A stretch of DNA of 55,789 nucleotides from an uncultured Cyclobacteriaceae bacterium (GTDB lineage: Bacteria > Bacteroidota > Bacteroidia > Cytophagales > Cyclobacteriaceae). A model generated the notes under the pieces. The model searched no databases and had not been told where the DNA came from. It worked only from the letters and a program-made list of their open reading frames with translations. Positions 16,383-23,744 of the stretch are shown here, one piece after another; within the stretch, counting starts at the first letter, position 1; each line of letters starts with the position of its first letter. The translations under genes were made by a program, and so were the position numbers. The DNA is taken from assembly GCA_937146645.1 (NCBI GenBank), contig CAKZRQ010000046.1:1-55789 (forward strand). The letters are read 5' to 3'.

Positions 16383-17234
16383 TTACTTTTTGGTAAACTC
16401 CACCTCGGCTACAACCGGGAAGTGATCTGATGGATATTTTTCTCCGTAACTATCCTCAATGATTCCATGTCTGGAAACTACAACCCCAGCGTTCACGAAA
16501 ATGTGGTCAATAATTCGGTCGTCATATCCCTTCCATTTAAAGCCTGTGAAAGTTCCCCTTGGGCCAAAAGATTCAGTTATTGAGACTAATCTCGCGTCTT
16601 TCCATTCGTTTTCTAAAATGACTTTATAGGCATCATTTTCTGGGGTCACATTAAAATCTCCAATCCAAACTGTTGGTAAATTCTCAGGATTAATCTCTTT
16701 GACTTTCTCAAGAACAAGCTTACTGCTTTCTACTCTTGCTTCCTGACCGATGTGGTCATAATGGATATTGAAGATATAAAAAGTTTCTTCTGACTTACCC
16801 TTGAATTTTCCCCAGGAGCAGATTCTATTCAATGCCGCATCCCAGCCTTTACTTGGTTTGTCTGGAGTGGGAGATAGCCAAAATGTACCTTCATCCAATA
16901 GCTCATACTTTTCCGAGTCGTAAAGAATCGCGGTAAATTCCCCGGCTTTGGCACCATCATCCCTTCCTACGCCAAGAAAGTCATAGTCTAGTCCATTCGT
17001 TAATTGGTCAACCTGATGTTCCAATCCTTCCTGAATTCCAACGATCCCCATGTCATATTTTTGGATGACCCCAATCACATGTGGCAATCTATCCTTCCAG
17101 AGATTTCCTTCATCATTCGGATTATCCCAACGGATATTGAAGGTGGCGATGTTATGAGTCTGGGCTGCAGAATCAAAAGGAATCAGACCGGTGACAGCTA
17201 TTGCCAGAAATAGAGTGAAAAGAAATCGTCGCAT
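16383..17234 (-). CDS. Secreted endonuclease/exonuclease/phosphatase family protein
   Basis: A 283-residue exported metal-dependent phosphodiesterase of the EEP fold. Residues 1-24 form a signal peptide (MRRFLFTLFLAIAVTG to SAAQ). Catalytic motifs are NIRW near the start of the domain, GIQEGLE with the metal-binding Glu, NIHYDHIGQEAR, WIGDFNVTPEND and the terminal SDHFPVVAEV. The family in Bacteroidota often degrades phosphorylated or nucleic acid substrates outside the cell. The substrate is not known. ATG 17234 gives the signal peptide. A longer frame to 17366 would overlap the divergent reductase gene and is rejected. Confidence 0.9.
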   Translation of the reverse strand: MRRFLFTLFLAIAVTGLIPFDSAAQTHNIATFNIRWDNPNDEGNLWKDRLPHVIGVIQKYDMGIVGIQEGLEHQVDQLTNGLDYDFLGVGRDDGAKAGEFTAILYDSEKYELLDEGTFWLSPTPDKPSKGWDAALNRICSWGKFKGKSEETFYIFNIHYDHIGQEARVESSKLVLEKVKEINPENLPTVWIGDFNVTPENDAYKVILENEWKDARLVSITESFGPRGTFTGFKWKGYDDRIIDHIFVNAGVVVSRHGIIEDSYGEKYPSDHFPVVAEVEFTKK

Positions 17235-17293
17235 GAGAGAACCTTTTGGCGCAAAAATTATTTTCAAGTAAACTGCATTGATAAACCCAAGAT

Positions 17294-18181
17294 ATGAAAA
17301 CCTTTTATCCCGGAGAGTTAAAAACATCTGAATTTCATGCCCTGCTTCAGGGAAGTGTGGCTCCACGTCCTATTGCTTTTGCGAGTACCATTGATAAAGA
17401 AGGCAAAGTGAATCTAAGCCCATTCAGCTTCTTTAATCTCTTCAGTACCAATCCACCCATAGTCATTTTTTCTCCTTCGCGAAGAGTTCGTGATAACACA
17501 ACAAAGCACACCTTGGAAAACGTACTCGAAGTGCCAGAAACCGTCATTCATGTGGTCAATTTTGATTTGGTAGAGCAGATGTCACTGGCAAGTACAGAAT
17601 ATGAAAAGGGTGTCAATGAATTCGTTAAAGCGGGTTTGACCTCAGTTCCTTCGGAGAAAGTAAAGCCGCCAAGAGTCGAAGAAGCACCTATCGCCATGGA
17701 ATGCCGGGTGAATGAGGTGAAGCCACTCGGTGATGTGGGAGGTTCAGGTAATCTGGTGATTTGTGAGGTGCTGGCACTTCATGTAAGTGAAGAAATTTTG
17801 GATAGTGCTGGAGCAATAGATCCAAATAAGCTGGATGCCGTGGCGAGACTTGGTGGAGCCTGGTATAGTCGGGCTAGTGGAGATTCGCTTTTTCAGATTC
17901 CAAAGCCACTTCGGACCAAAGGAATAGGAGTGGATCAGCTGCCTGAGGAGGTAAGAAATAGTGCGGTTCTAACTGGAAATAATATTGGCCGACTGGCTAA
18001 TGTGGAGGAGCTACCTTCAGAAGAGGAAGTAAAAGAAATGTCTAATCACCCGGCTATCGCGGATATCAAAAGAAGATTTGTGAATGACAGAGAATCCTAT
18101 TTGAATCACTTGCATGAATTAGCCAAGGATCATCTTGAGAGGGGAGATGTGGAAGCTGCTTGGAGGGTTTTACTTCAATAG
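17294..18181 (+). CDS. Flavin reductase family protein (FMN-binding split barrel)
   Basis: A 295-residue flavoprotein. The FMN-binding signature near residues 20-33 is GSVAPRPIAFAST, followed by NLSPFSFFNLFSTNPP and the RVRDNTTKHTLEN segment, typical of the DIM6/NTAB group. The C-terminal ~95 residues form a helical extension beyond the barrel. A variant of its last 26 codons is found again at 18509-18604 behind the next gene (see that entry), so this gene's end was replaced or duplicated. It is divergent from the EEP gene with about 60 bases between them. The natural substrate is unknown. Confidence 0.9.
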   Translation: MKTFYPGELKTSEFHALLQGSVAPRPIAFASTIDKEGKVNLSPFSFFNLFSTNPPIVIFSPSRRVRDNTTKHTLENVLEVPETVIHVVNFDLVEQMSLASTEYEKGVNEFVKAGLTSVPSEKVKPPRVEEAPIAMECRVNEVKPLGDVGGSGNLVICEVLALHVSEEILDSAGAIDPNKLDAVARLGGAWYSRASGDSLFQIPKPLRTKGIGVDQLPEEVRNSAVLTGNNIGRLANVEELPSEEEVKEMSNHPAIADIKRRFVNDRESYLNHLHELAKDHLERGDVEAAWRVLLQ

Positions 18182-18183
18182 CT
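18101..18183 (+). repeat. Direct repeat copy 1: 3' end of the flavin reductase gene
   Basis: This copy is in frame within the intact reductase and encodes YLNHLHELAKDHLERGD and the following residues to the stop. It pairs with 18512-18595. The first 35 bases of both copies are identical, and over 26 codons 7 differ, 6 of them silently. Confidence 0.9.
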
Positions 18184-18185
18184 TA

Positions 18186-18515
18186 ATGAAAAAAATAAAC
18201 TACCTGGTATTATTATTTCTCTTTTCCTGCGGAGGAATGGATGAATGCAGGAAGTCGGTGTCAATACCTGATTTAAATAAAAATTTTGCCGAGTTTCTTG
18301 ATTTTAGTTCATGCGGTGATCAAATAGTTTACTATGAATTAAGAATTGAAGGTGAATTTTCAGGGAAGTTTTTAATTAATTCTCATTTTGTTCAATCGAA
18401 TGGCTCCATAGACACTGTTTTTAGGGGTGATCATTATGGAAATCAATTCCCTTTAGAATACCTTCCGTATGGAGAAATTATTGGGGATTTAGAAATTGAA
18501 GTGATCCTTATTTGA
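18186..18515 (+). CDS. Small lipoprotein A of a three-member family
   Basis: A 109-residue exported lipoprotein. The N-terminal signal MKKINYLVLLFLFSCGG has its lipobox at Cys15. The mature part is all-beta in appearance, with FLDFSSCGDQIVYYELRIEG (residues ~37-56), an IDT motif and a closing GDLEIEVIL strand. It aligns over its length with lipoprotein B at 19237 (shared pattern DL-K-x-FLDF-x2-C, EF-G, G-IDT, YGE-x2-G-LEIE). I do not recognise the family. Its stop codon is provided by the first bases of the reductase-tail repeat, so gene and repeat were joined by one rearrangement event. Confidence 0.75.
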   Translation: MKKINYLVLLFLFSCGGMDECRKSVSIPDLNKNFAEFLDFSSCGDQIVYYELRIEGEFSGKFLINSHFVQSNGSIDTVFRGDHYGNQFPLEYLPYGEIIGDLEIEVILI

Positions 18516-18604
18516 ATCACTTGCATGAATTAGCCAAGGATCATCTCGAACAGGGAGATGTAGAGGCTGCTTGGAGGGTTTTGTTACAAAATAGCTTTAT
18601 ATAG
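18509..18604 (+). pseudogene. Stranded 3' end of a flavin reductase gene (direct repeat copy 2)
   Basis: An in-frame gene tail with no gene body. The frame reads YLNHLHELAKDHLEQGDVEA and on to LLQNSFI before TAG at 18602. Against the end of the intact reductase, only one of 26 codons changes the residue (Arg to Gln), while six others differ silently. The two copies therefore evolved apart under selection in working genes before being brought together. It lies between lipoprotein A and the 207-residue orphan. No start is present, so it is not expressed as a protein by itself. Confidence 0.85.
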
Positions 18605-18611
18605 AAATCAG

Positions 18612-19235
18612 ATGAATCCATACCTGAAAATTTTGTATAAGTATTCTTATCATTCGGTTGAATTGGGGGGCTCTTCTAATTCAAAACCTGAGCTGATTGC
18701 AAGGGCGGATAGTAATAAAAAAGAAAACGAACGAATCCAGGGCAAAGCCCAGAAATTAGAAGTTAAAAGGTTTAAGAATCAGAATCTTTGGGATTTGTTT
18801 TTTGAGAACTTAAGGTCACGGAAAGAATTTGGAAGAGTCGTTTCTCGTCCGCAAGTCCGTTTTGGCTATAAGGTGGAAGTTTCATTAAAAAATGGGTTAG
18901 GAATTGGTTTTTGTGCAACCTATATGGGAAAGATTTCTGGAATTTATTATACCTCGCATAATCCTGATTCTTTAAATCCAATAAGAGAATTCACTACTGA
19001 TTTCGATAAATCGATTCGCTTTAATAAGCATTTGAGTTATCATCCATTTTCCCAGGAGCAATTTGAAATAGCAAAAGAATTAGATTTAAATTTCACAAGG
19101 TTTTTCCCAGACTTTGTTCCTTTCAACAACTTCTTTGCGGATCATGAATTATGGAATATTGTGATAGGGGAAGATTTCATACCTCGCACTGATCTTTTTA
19201 GGGCCTTCTTTTCAGATTCTATGATAATAATCTGA
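18612..19235 (+). CDS. Hypothetical protein (207 residues) in the lipoprotein cluster
   Basis: I do not recognise this protein. It has no signal peptide, membrane segment or clear motif. The first 60 residues are charged and basic (SNKKENERIQGKAQKLEVKR). The rest mixes aromatic-rich strands and helices (VRFGYKVEVSLKNG, GFCATYMGKISGIYYTSHN, QFEIAKELDLNFTRFFPDF) and ends with hydrophobic SMIII. The coding sequence is AT-rich relative to the core genes. It starts eight bases after the stranded reductase tail and its stop is one base from lipoprotein B, so expression with B is likely. A link to B's family is only positional. Confidence 0.65.
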   Translation: MNPYLKILYKYSYHSVELGGSSNSKPELIARADSNKKENERIQGKAQKLEVKRFKNQNLWDLFFENLRSRKEFGRVVSRPQVRFGYKVEVSLKNGLGIGFCATYMGKISGIYYTSHNPDSLNPIREFTTDFDKSIRFNKHLSYHPFSQEQFEIAKELDLNFTRFFPDFVPFNNFFADHELWNIVIGEDFIPRTDLFRAFFSDSMIII

Positions 19236-19236
19236 A

Positions 19237-19575
19237 ATGCGGGGATTGATTTTTGGCATCTTATCTTCCTTTTTTTTATTCTCATGTATCGGAGATAAAT
19301 GCCCGATCAAAACTGAAAAATTTGATTTGAAAAAATCATACATCGAAGTGCTGGATTTTCAGCATTGCGAACTTGAAAAAGTCACTTATCATTATATTCA
19401 CGTGACTGGAGAATTCTTTGGGGAAGCTTACATTGGTGGATATTTCCATCTTGTTGGAAATGGCAGAATTGATACATTAATAACAGCTGACTCCTATTTT
19501 GATAAGTATCGATTCAATTATGAGCCGGTTGGAGAGGTAAGTGGAGAATTGGAAATTGAGTTTTGGCTGAGATAA
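19237..19575 (+). CDS. Small lipoprotein B of a three-member family
   Basis: A 112-residue exported lipoprotein with signal MRGLIFGILSSFFLFSC (lipobox Cys17). The mature region parallels lipoprotein A: DLKKSYIEVLDFQHC, then YIHVTGEFFGEAYIGG, GRIDTLI, DSYFDKYRFNYEPVGEV and SGELEIEFWL. The conserved single Cys after the LDF motif is kept in A and B. The fold is probably a compact beta-sandwich, an inference from the strand pattern. It follows the 207-residue orphan by one base. Function unknown. Confidence 0.75.
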   Translation: MRGLIFGILSSFFLFSCIGDKCPIKTEKFDLKKSYIEVLDFQHCELEKVTYHYIHVTGEFFGEAYIGGYFHLVGNGRIDTLITADSYFDKYRFNYEPVGEVSGELEIEFWLR

Positions 19576-19623
19576 CAAAAACTACTTATGTTCCGGCAAT
19601 GGCTCAGATGCTAAAAAATCGAA

Positions 19624-20052
19624 ATGACTTCAAAGGCTAAGTTAATTCAGGTCATTTACATGATTTTTATCCTCATCCTTTCATTTGGATTATTGACGGG
19701 ATTTGAATTTGCTGGGTTAGCAGATTTTCAATTTTACGATACCTATTATGTGTTTTCGAATATTCAAATTCTAATTTTCATTACCCTTTGCCTATTGACC
19801 ATCTATTTGATTATAGTTGTATTTAGTGAATTGGCATCAAGGAATAAGGGGCTAACCGGTTTCGCAGTCTTCCTCTCAAGCTTATTTGGGCTAGCTTTCT
19901 TCCTGTGCTTTTTGTTTATCGTATTTACTCATGTCTCTTCTTCTGGAGCTGACCCAGAAACAAGGGACTTTGGACTTCTAGTCCTTGTTCTAGGGATATC
20001 AGGAATATTTTTTTCAAAGTCTTATGAAATACGAGCCATGTCATTGCTTTAG
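19624..20052 (+). CDS. Small integral membrane protein with four helices
   Basis: A 142-residue inner-membrane protein with hydrophobic segments near residues 8-28, 45-66, 78-103 and 115-133. Between the first two helices it has DFQFYDTYYVFSN, which recalls the DTYYV motif found next to the heme-a3/CuB site in cytochrome oxidase subunit I and in several small Bacteroidota membrane proteins. The oxidase His before Asp is Tyr here and the remaining ligands are missing, so it is not an oxidase. It lies between lipoproteins B and C in an AT-rich stretch. Function unknown. Confidence 0.65.
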   Translation: MTSKAKLIQVIYMIFILILSFGLLTGFEFAGLADFQFYDTYYVFSNIQILIFITLCLLTIYLIIVVFSELASRNKGLTGFAVFLSSLFGLAFFLCFLFIVFTHVSSSGADPETRDFGLLVLVLGISGIFFSKSYEIRAMSLL

Positions 20053-20101
20053 GCAAATTGATGGAGCCATCAGAAATGATAAGCACTCAAATCTGTCTAC
20101 A

Positions 20102-20431
20102 ATGAGATATTTAGTAATTGGTTTAATATCTATCTGCGTTGCTTGCAATTTCAATAAAGAAGAAAACTGTGTCGATTTAATAATTGACGGTACCCATCAA
20201 ACCGATTCATTAGTTTTAAGCACAGAAGATAATTTTCATATTTCCGCCGTCAAGATGGAAATAGTTGGGCAAATCACTGAAGAGATAAGGATAAATGGAT
20301 TCTCTATTTCAAAAAGGGTTGTCGATACTACTATAGTATCAGACCATTATAGCCCAGTTTACTACGCAGATATCAAAAACCCGAAAGAAGGAGAAGGGAA
20401 TCTGATGATATGTGCAACACTATATGATTAA
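20102..20431 (+). CDS. Small lipoprotein C, divergent member of the family
   Basis: A 109-residue protein starting at ATG 20102, with signal MRYLVIGLISICVACNF (lipobox Cys15). A longer open frame back to 20024 overlaps the membrane protein gene and would hide the signal, so it is rejected. The mature part shares a weaker pattern with A and B: a strand VKMEIVGQITEEIRINGF, then VVDTTIVSDHYSPVYYADI and a closing GEGNLMICATLY, aligned to IDT-x-DxY-x-GELEIE. The LDF-x2-C cysteine is not conserved. A strong bidirectional terminator follows at 20439. Function unknown. Confidence 0.65.
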   Translation: MRYLVIGLISICVACNFNKEENCVDLIIDGTHQTDSLVLSTEDNFHISAVKMEIVGQITEEIRINGFSISKRVVDTTIVSDHYSPVYYADIKNPKEGEGNLMICATLYD

Positions 20432-20438
20432 GCATAAA

Positions 20439-20460
20439 AAAACCGGCCTAGGCCGGTTTT
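20439..20460. terminator. Bidirectional terminator between lipoprotein C and sppA
   Basis: A perfect palindrome with stem AAAACCGGCC / GGCCGGTTTT and T runs in both directions. It serves both convergent genes. Confidence 0.9.
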
Positions 20461-20464
20461 TAAT

Positions 20465-22228
20465 TTATTTGATAATTAGCTCCTGAGGCATTCGAACCTG
20501 AATACCCTGTAAATGTTTGAGTTCTTGAATTTTCTGGAAATAGGGATAGGCATCTCCTAGTTGTGACTGGATGATTCGGGTACTTACATTGTTTTCCAAA
20601 TCTTTCATCAGCACTTCAAACCAAGGCTTTTGCTCCGGATAATAAACTACTCGGTAATCATCTCCTGCTTCTATTTTTCCAGCGGCGATTTCGATGGCGG
20701 TATCTAATCCCCCCAACACATCCACAAGTCCTCTTTCTTTGGCTTGTGTTCCCGTCCAGACTCTACCCGATGCTACAGCTTTGACTTGCTCCTCAGTCAT
20801 TCCTCGTCCTTCTACTACCTTAGAGATAAAAGTCTCATATCCGTCTTCCACACTTCGCTGTACGATATCCATCTCCACTTGAGATAATTCCCTTCCAGGA
20901 TTCATGAAATCCGAAAGCTCTCCGGTTTCTACCACATCAGTAGTGACTCCAAGTTTATCGGTAACCAGTTCCTCAACATTAAAGAATAAGCCGAAAATTC
21001 CGATAGATCCGGTGATGGTATTTGGCTGCGCCACAATGGTATCCGCAGGGGCAGAAATGTAATAGCCTCCTGAAGCGGCTACCTCACCCATGGATACGAT
21101 GACTGGTTTTGCCTTTTTGGCTTCTACCATTTCTTTCCATATCACTTCAGAGGCGAGGATAGATCCTCCTGGAGAATTCACTCTCAAAACGATCGCGTCA
21201 ATGTTATCATTTTTCCGAGCTTTTCTGATTTCTCTCGCGAATTTATCTGAGCTGAGCATCCCATCCACATCACCACTAACTATTTGGCCTTCAGCCAAAA
21301 TAACCGCGATTCGATTCTTAGACGTAAGATTCTTGCTGCTCACCGTTTTATTGAATTCCGTCACCTTCATGGTTGGGATTTTGGCATCCTCTTCCAGACC
21401 AAGTTTCTCACGGATTTTTGCCAAAACCTCATCTTCATAGGCTTCAGCCGTAGCCAATCCATACTTCACAGCATCTTCAGGCTCACGAACCAGCATTTGA
21501 TCGTTGATCAGGGTAAGACTATCCAAATTGATGTCCAGACTTTCAGAAATATCGGTTAGAGCCTGCGAGTTGATGTCATTTAGGAAGGATTCCGTTTGGA
21601 GCCTGTTTTCTGGACTCATTTGCTTAAGGATAAAAGGCTCAACGGCACTCTTAAAATCCCCCACACGAAATACCACAGGCTTGATTCCTACTTTTTCAAA
21701 GAAACCCGTAAAGAAGATAGTCTCAGATGCAAAACCATTAAAATCAATTCCTCCGAGGGGATTGATGTATAGCTCATCTGCCACCGAAGCCAGGTAATAA
21801 CCTCCTTCACTGTAAGCCTCGTCATAAGCGATGATGAACTTGCCTGATTCCTTAAACTCCTCAAGAGTGTTTCTTAGCTCCAGTAAATTGGCTTGACCTG
21901 TGAAAACCAATCCGGCATTTAGGTAAATGCCCTTTATACTCTCGTCCTCAGCAGCACCCCTAATTGCTTTTTTGAGGTTGTACATTCCTGCCGTCATCGG
22001 GGTATTAAAACCTGGGAATGCCCCGAAATTCAGATCATCATCATTGGTACGTTCTACAATGGTTCTTCCATTAAGGTTGATATGTAAAACGGTATTTTCT
22101 TTCACTGTTACTTCCTGCTCTCCGGAAGCCACGATGGCCCCAAGAATTCCGAAAGAAATCAGGGTAGCTAGTATGGTAAATACAAAAAGGCCGACTATAA
22201 CCGCCAGCACATTTCCTAGAAATTTCAT
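20465..22228 (-). CDS. sppA: Signal peptide peptidase SppA, 67K type
   Basis: A 587-residue membrane-anchored protease degrading cleaved signal peptides. One N-terminal helix (about 8-33) precedes two tandem peptidase_S49 domains. The catalytic Lys lies in the first domain (Lys193 in GDFKSAVEPF) and the nucleophile in the second (Ser386 in EVAASGGYYIS, with TGSIGIFG following). This is the same domain-swapped dyad as in E. coli SppA (Lys209 and Ser409). Length and order are normal. It shares its terminator with the lipoprotein cluster, and an intergenic region of about 75 bases separates it from divergent folK. Confidence 0.95.
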   Translation of the reverse strand: MKFLGNVLAVIVGLFVFTILATLISFGILGAIVASGEQEVTVKENTVLHINLNGRTIVERTNDDDLNFGAFPGFNTPMTAGMYNLKKAIRGAAEDESIKGIYLNAGLVFTGQANLLELRNTLEEFKESGKFIIAYDEAYSEGGYYLASVADELYINPLGGIDFNGFASETIFFTGFFEKVGIKPVVFRVGDFKSAVEPFILKQMSPENRLQTESFLNDINSQALTDISESLDINLDSLTLINDQMLVREPEDAVKYGLATAEAYEDEVLAKIREKLGLEEDAKIPTMKVTEFNKTVSSKNLTSKNRIAVILAEGQIVSGDVDGMLSSDKFAREIRKARKNDNIDAIVLRVNSPGGSILASEVIWKEMVEAKKAKPVIVSMGEVAASGGYYISAPADTIVAQPNTITGSIGIFGLFFNVEELVTDKLGVTTDVVETGELSDFMNPGRELSQVEMDIVQRSVEDGYETFISKVVEGRGMTEEQVKAVASGRVWTGTQAKERGLVDVLGGLDTAIEIAAGKIEAGDDYRVVYYPEQKPWFEVLMKDLENNVSTRIIQSQLGDAYPYFQKIQELKHLQGIQVRMPQELIIK

Positions 22229-22304
22229 AGTCTTTGATTAAATGAATGGCAAATAAACTTAATTTGATCCTTGATTACAAAATGATTCTAAAGCCCAATT
22301 GTTT

Positions 22305-22790
22305 ATGAAATCGGTTTTGCTTTTAGGGGGAAATATGGGAGATCGGGAGCAGATGCTTTCGCAGGCTAGGGCTGAGATTTCAAAGCTTATGGAAATCGTA
22401 TCCACTTCTAAGCTTTATGAAAGCGAGGCCTGGGGGCCAAGTGCGAATGATAATTTTTTGAATCAGGTGGTTATTGTTGAGACTACACTTTTTCCGGAAG
22501 AGCTTTTGGGTAGGCTTAAGGCCATAGAAAGTGATCTGGGAAGAGTACGAAAGGAGAGATGGGCAGATCGGAATATAGATATCGATATTCTCTACTATGG
22601 AGAAAAGATTACCAAAGCACCTACACTCCAGATACCCCATCCACAGATTCCGAATAGAAGATTTACCCTTGTTCCCCTGGTTGAATTATTACCAGACTTT
22701 ATCAATCCTCTGGAAGGTCGAAACCATAGACAATTGCTATTTGACTGCAGGGATGAAAAAAAGGTTTGGGAGTATCCCCCCAAACCTTGA
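22305..22790 (+). CDS. folK: 2-amino-4-hydroxy-6-hydroxymethyldihydropteridine diphosphokinase
   Basis: A 161-residue HPPK of the folate pathway, moving pyrophosphate from ATP to 6-hydroxymethyl-dihydropterin. Family motifs are LLLGGNMGDRE near the N-terminus, YESEAWGPSANDNFLNQVV, GRVRKERWADRNIDIDILYY and HPQIPNRRFTLVPL. ATG 22305 (MKSVLLLGGN) is preferred over TTG two codons earlier. Its 3' coding end contains the hairpin that terminates the convergent fabD gene. Confidence 0.94.
   Translation: MKSVLLLGGNMGDREQMLSQARAEISKLMEIVSTSKLYESEAWGPSANDNFLNQVVIVETTLFPEELLGRLKAIESDLGRVRKERWADRNIDIDILYYGEKITKAPTLQIPHPQIPNRRFTLVPLVELLPDFINPLEGRNHRQLLFDCRDEKKVWEYPPKP
22756..22788 (-). terminator. fabD terminator inside the folK 3' coding end
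   Basis: On the minus strand, AAGGTTTGGG (22779-22788 as complement), an eight-base loop, CCCAAACCTT (22761-22770) and then five more T. The stem is perfect over ten pairs. It lies 24 bases past the fabD stop and within the last folK codons. Confidence 0.8.
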
Positions 22791-22811
22791 ATTCCATTAC
22801 AACTTAGATTT

Positions 22812-23687
22812 CTAGATGCTGGAGACTTCCGCTTCTCTGTGGATTTTTTTGACTAAACCTTGTAGCACTTTCCCAGGACCACACTCCACAAATTCGGTTG
22901 CTCCATCGGCGACCATATTCTGTACAGATTGAGTCCATTTAACTGGAGCCGTAAGCTGAGCAATCAAATTCTTTTTGATTTCCTCGACGTCTGTCACCGC
23001 TGTGGTAGAAACATTTTGATAAACCGGACAGGAAGGATTCGAGAATTCGGTTGCAAGAATCGCTTCCTGAAGATTTTGTCTAGCTGGTTCCATCAAAGGA
23101 GAGTGAAAAGCACCACCAACGGGAAGTGGTAAGGCTCTTTTGGCGCCAGCTTCTTTCATTTTCTCACATGCGATTTCGATTCCTTTATTACTTCCGGAAA
23201 TCACCAGTTGACCTGGGCAATTGTAGTTAGCAGGAACTACGATTTCCTCCGTGATGGATGCACAAACTTCTTCCACTTTCTCATCTGGCAATCCCAAAAT
23301 AGCGGCCATGGTAGAGGGATTAATCTCACAGGCTTCCTGCATAGCTTGCGCACGCTGAGAAACTAGTTTTAATCCATCTTCAAATGTCAGGACTCCATTG
23401 GCCACTAAGGCTGAGAATTCTCCCAGAGAGTGGCCTGCGACCATATCAGGATTGAAATCTTCGGCAGTCAATGCAAGAATCACAGAATGTAGAAAAATAG
23501 CTGGTTGAGTAACCTTAGTTTGCTTCAGCTCCTCGGCTGTTCCTTCAAACATGATGTCCGTAATCGGGAATCCAAGAACTTCATTTGCCTTATCGAAAAG
23601 CTCTTTGGCCTTTGGGTTATTCTCATAAAGCTCCTTTCCCATTCCTGGGAATTGGGCCCCCTGACCGGGGAAAACAATTGCCTTCAT
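22812..23687 (-). CDS. fabD: Malonyl-CoA:ACP S-malonyltransferase
   Basis: A 291-residue enzyme loading malonyl groups onto acyl carrier protein for fatty-acid synthesis. FPGQGAQFPGMG (6-17) forms the oxyanion loop, the nucleophile is Ser87 in VAGHSLGEFSAL, the partner His195 is in GGAFHSPLME, and QNVSTTAV and VECGPGKVLQGLV are at the C-terminus. Size is standard. Here fabD stands apart from other fab genes and has its own promoter-like element and terminator. Confidence 0.96.
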   Translation of the reverse strand: MKAIVFPGQGAQFPGMGKELYENNPKAKELFDKANEVLGFPITDIMFEGTAEELKQTKVTQPAIFLHSVILALTAEDFNPDMVAGHSLGEFSALVANGVLTFEDGLKLVSQRAQAMQEACEINPSTMAAILGLPDEKVEEVCASITEEIVVPANYNCPGQLVISGSNKGIEIACEKMKEAGAKRALPLPVGGAFHSPLMEPARQNLQEAILATEFSNPSCPVYQNVSTTAVTDVEEIKKNLIAQLTAPVKWTQSVQNMVADGATEFVECGPGKVLQGLVKKIHREAEVSSI

Positions 23688-23710
23688 TTGATATAAGTTT
23701 TTTGAGAGGG

Positions 23711-23718
23711 CAAATATA
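23711..23718 (-). promoter_or_regulatory. Putative -7 element of fabD
   Basis: TATATTTG on the minus strand, an exact TAnnTTTG, 24 bases before the ATG. No clear TTG at the -33 position. Confidence 0.45.
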
Positions 23719-23744
23719 GGCTTTTCCGAAAAGAGGGGAAATCC

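Noticed and set aside
16211..16396. Open frame of 61 codons after pgk
   Set aside because: It covers the pgk terminator and the inverted repeat, with no protein-like features.
17235..17366. Longer EEP start upstream of ATG 17234
   Set aside because: It would bury the signal peptide and overlap the divergent reductase gene.
20024..20101. Longer start for lipoprotein C
   Set aside because: It overlaps the membrane protein gene and would displace the lipoprotein signal.
18186..20431. Proven toxin-immunity cluster
   Set aside because: No toxin catalytic motif or secretion marker is visible; the layout alone is not enough, so it is reported only as a lead.
20694..22241. Plus-strand open frames opposite sppA
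   Set aside because: They are antisense shadows of a well-conserved protease gene, with no own motifs.
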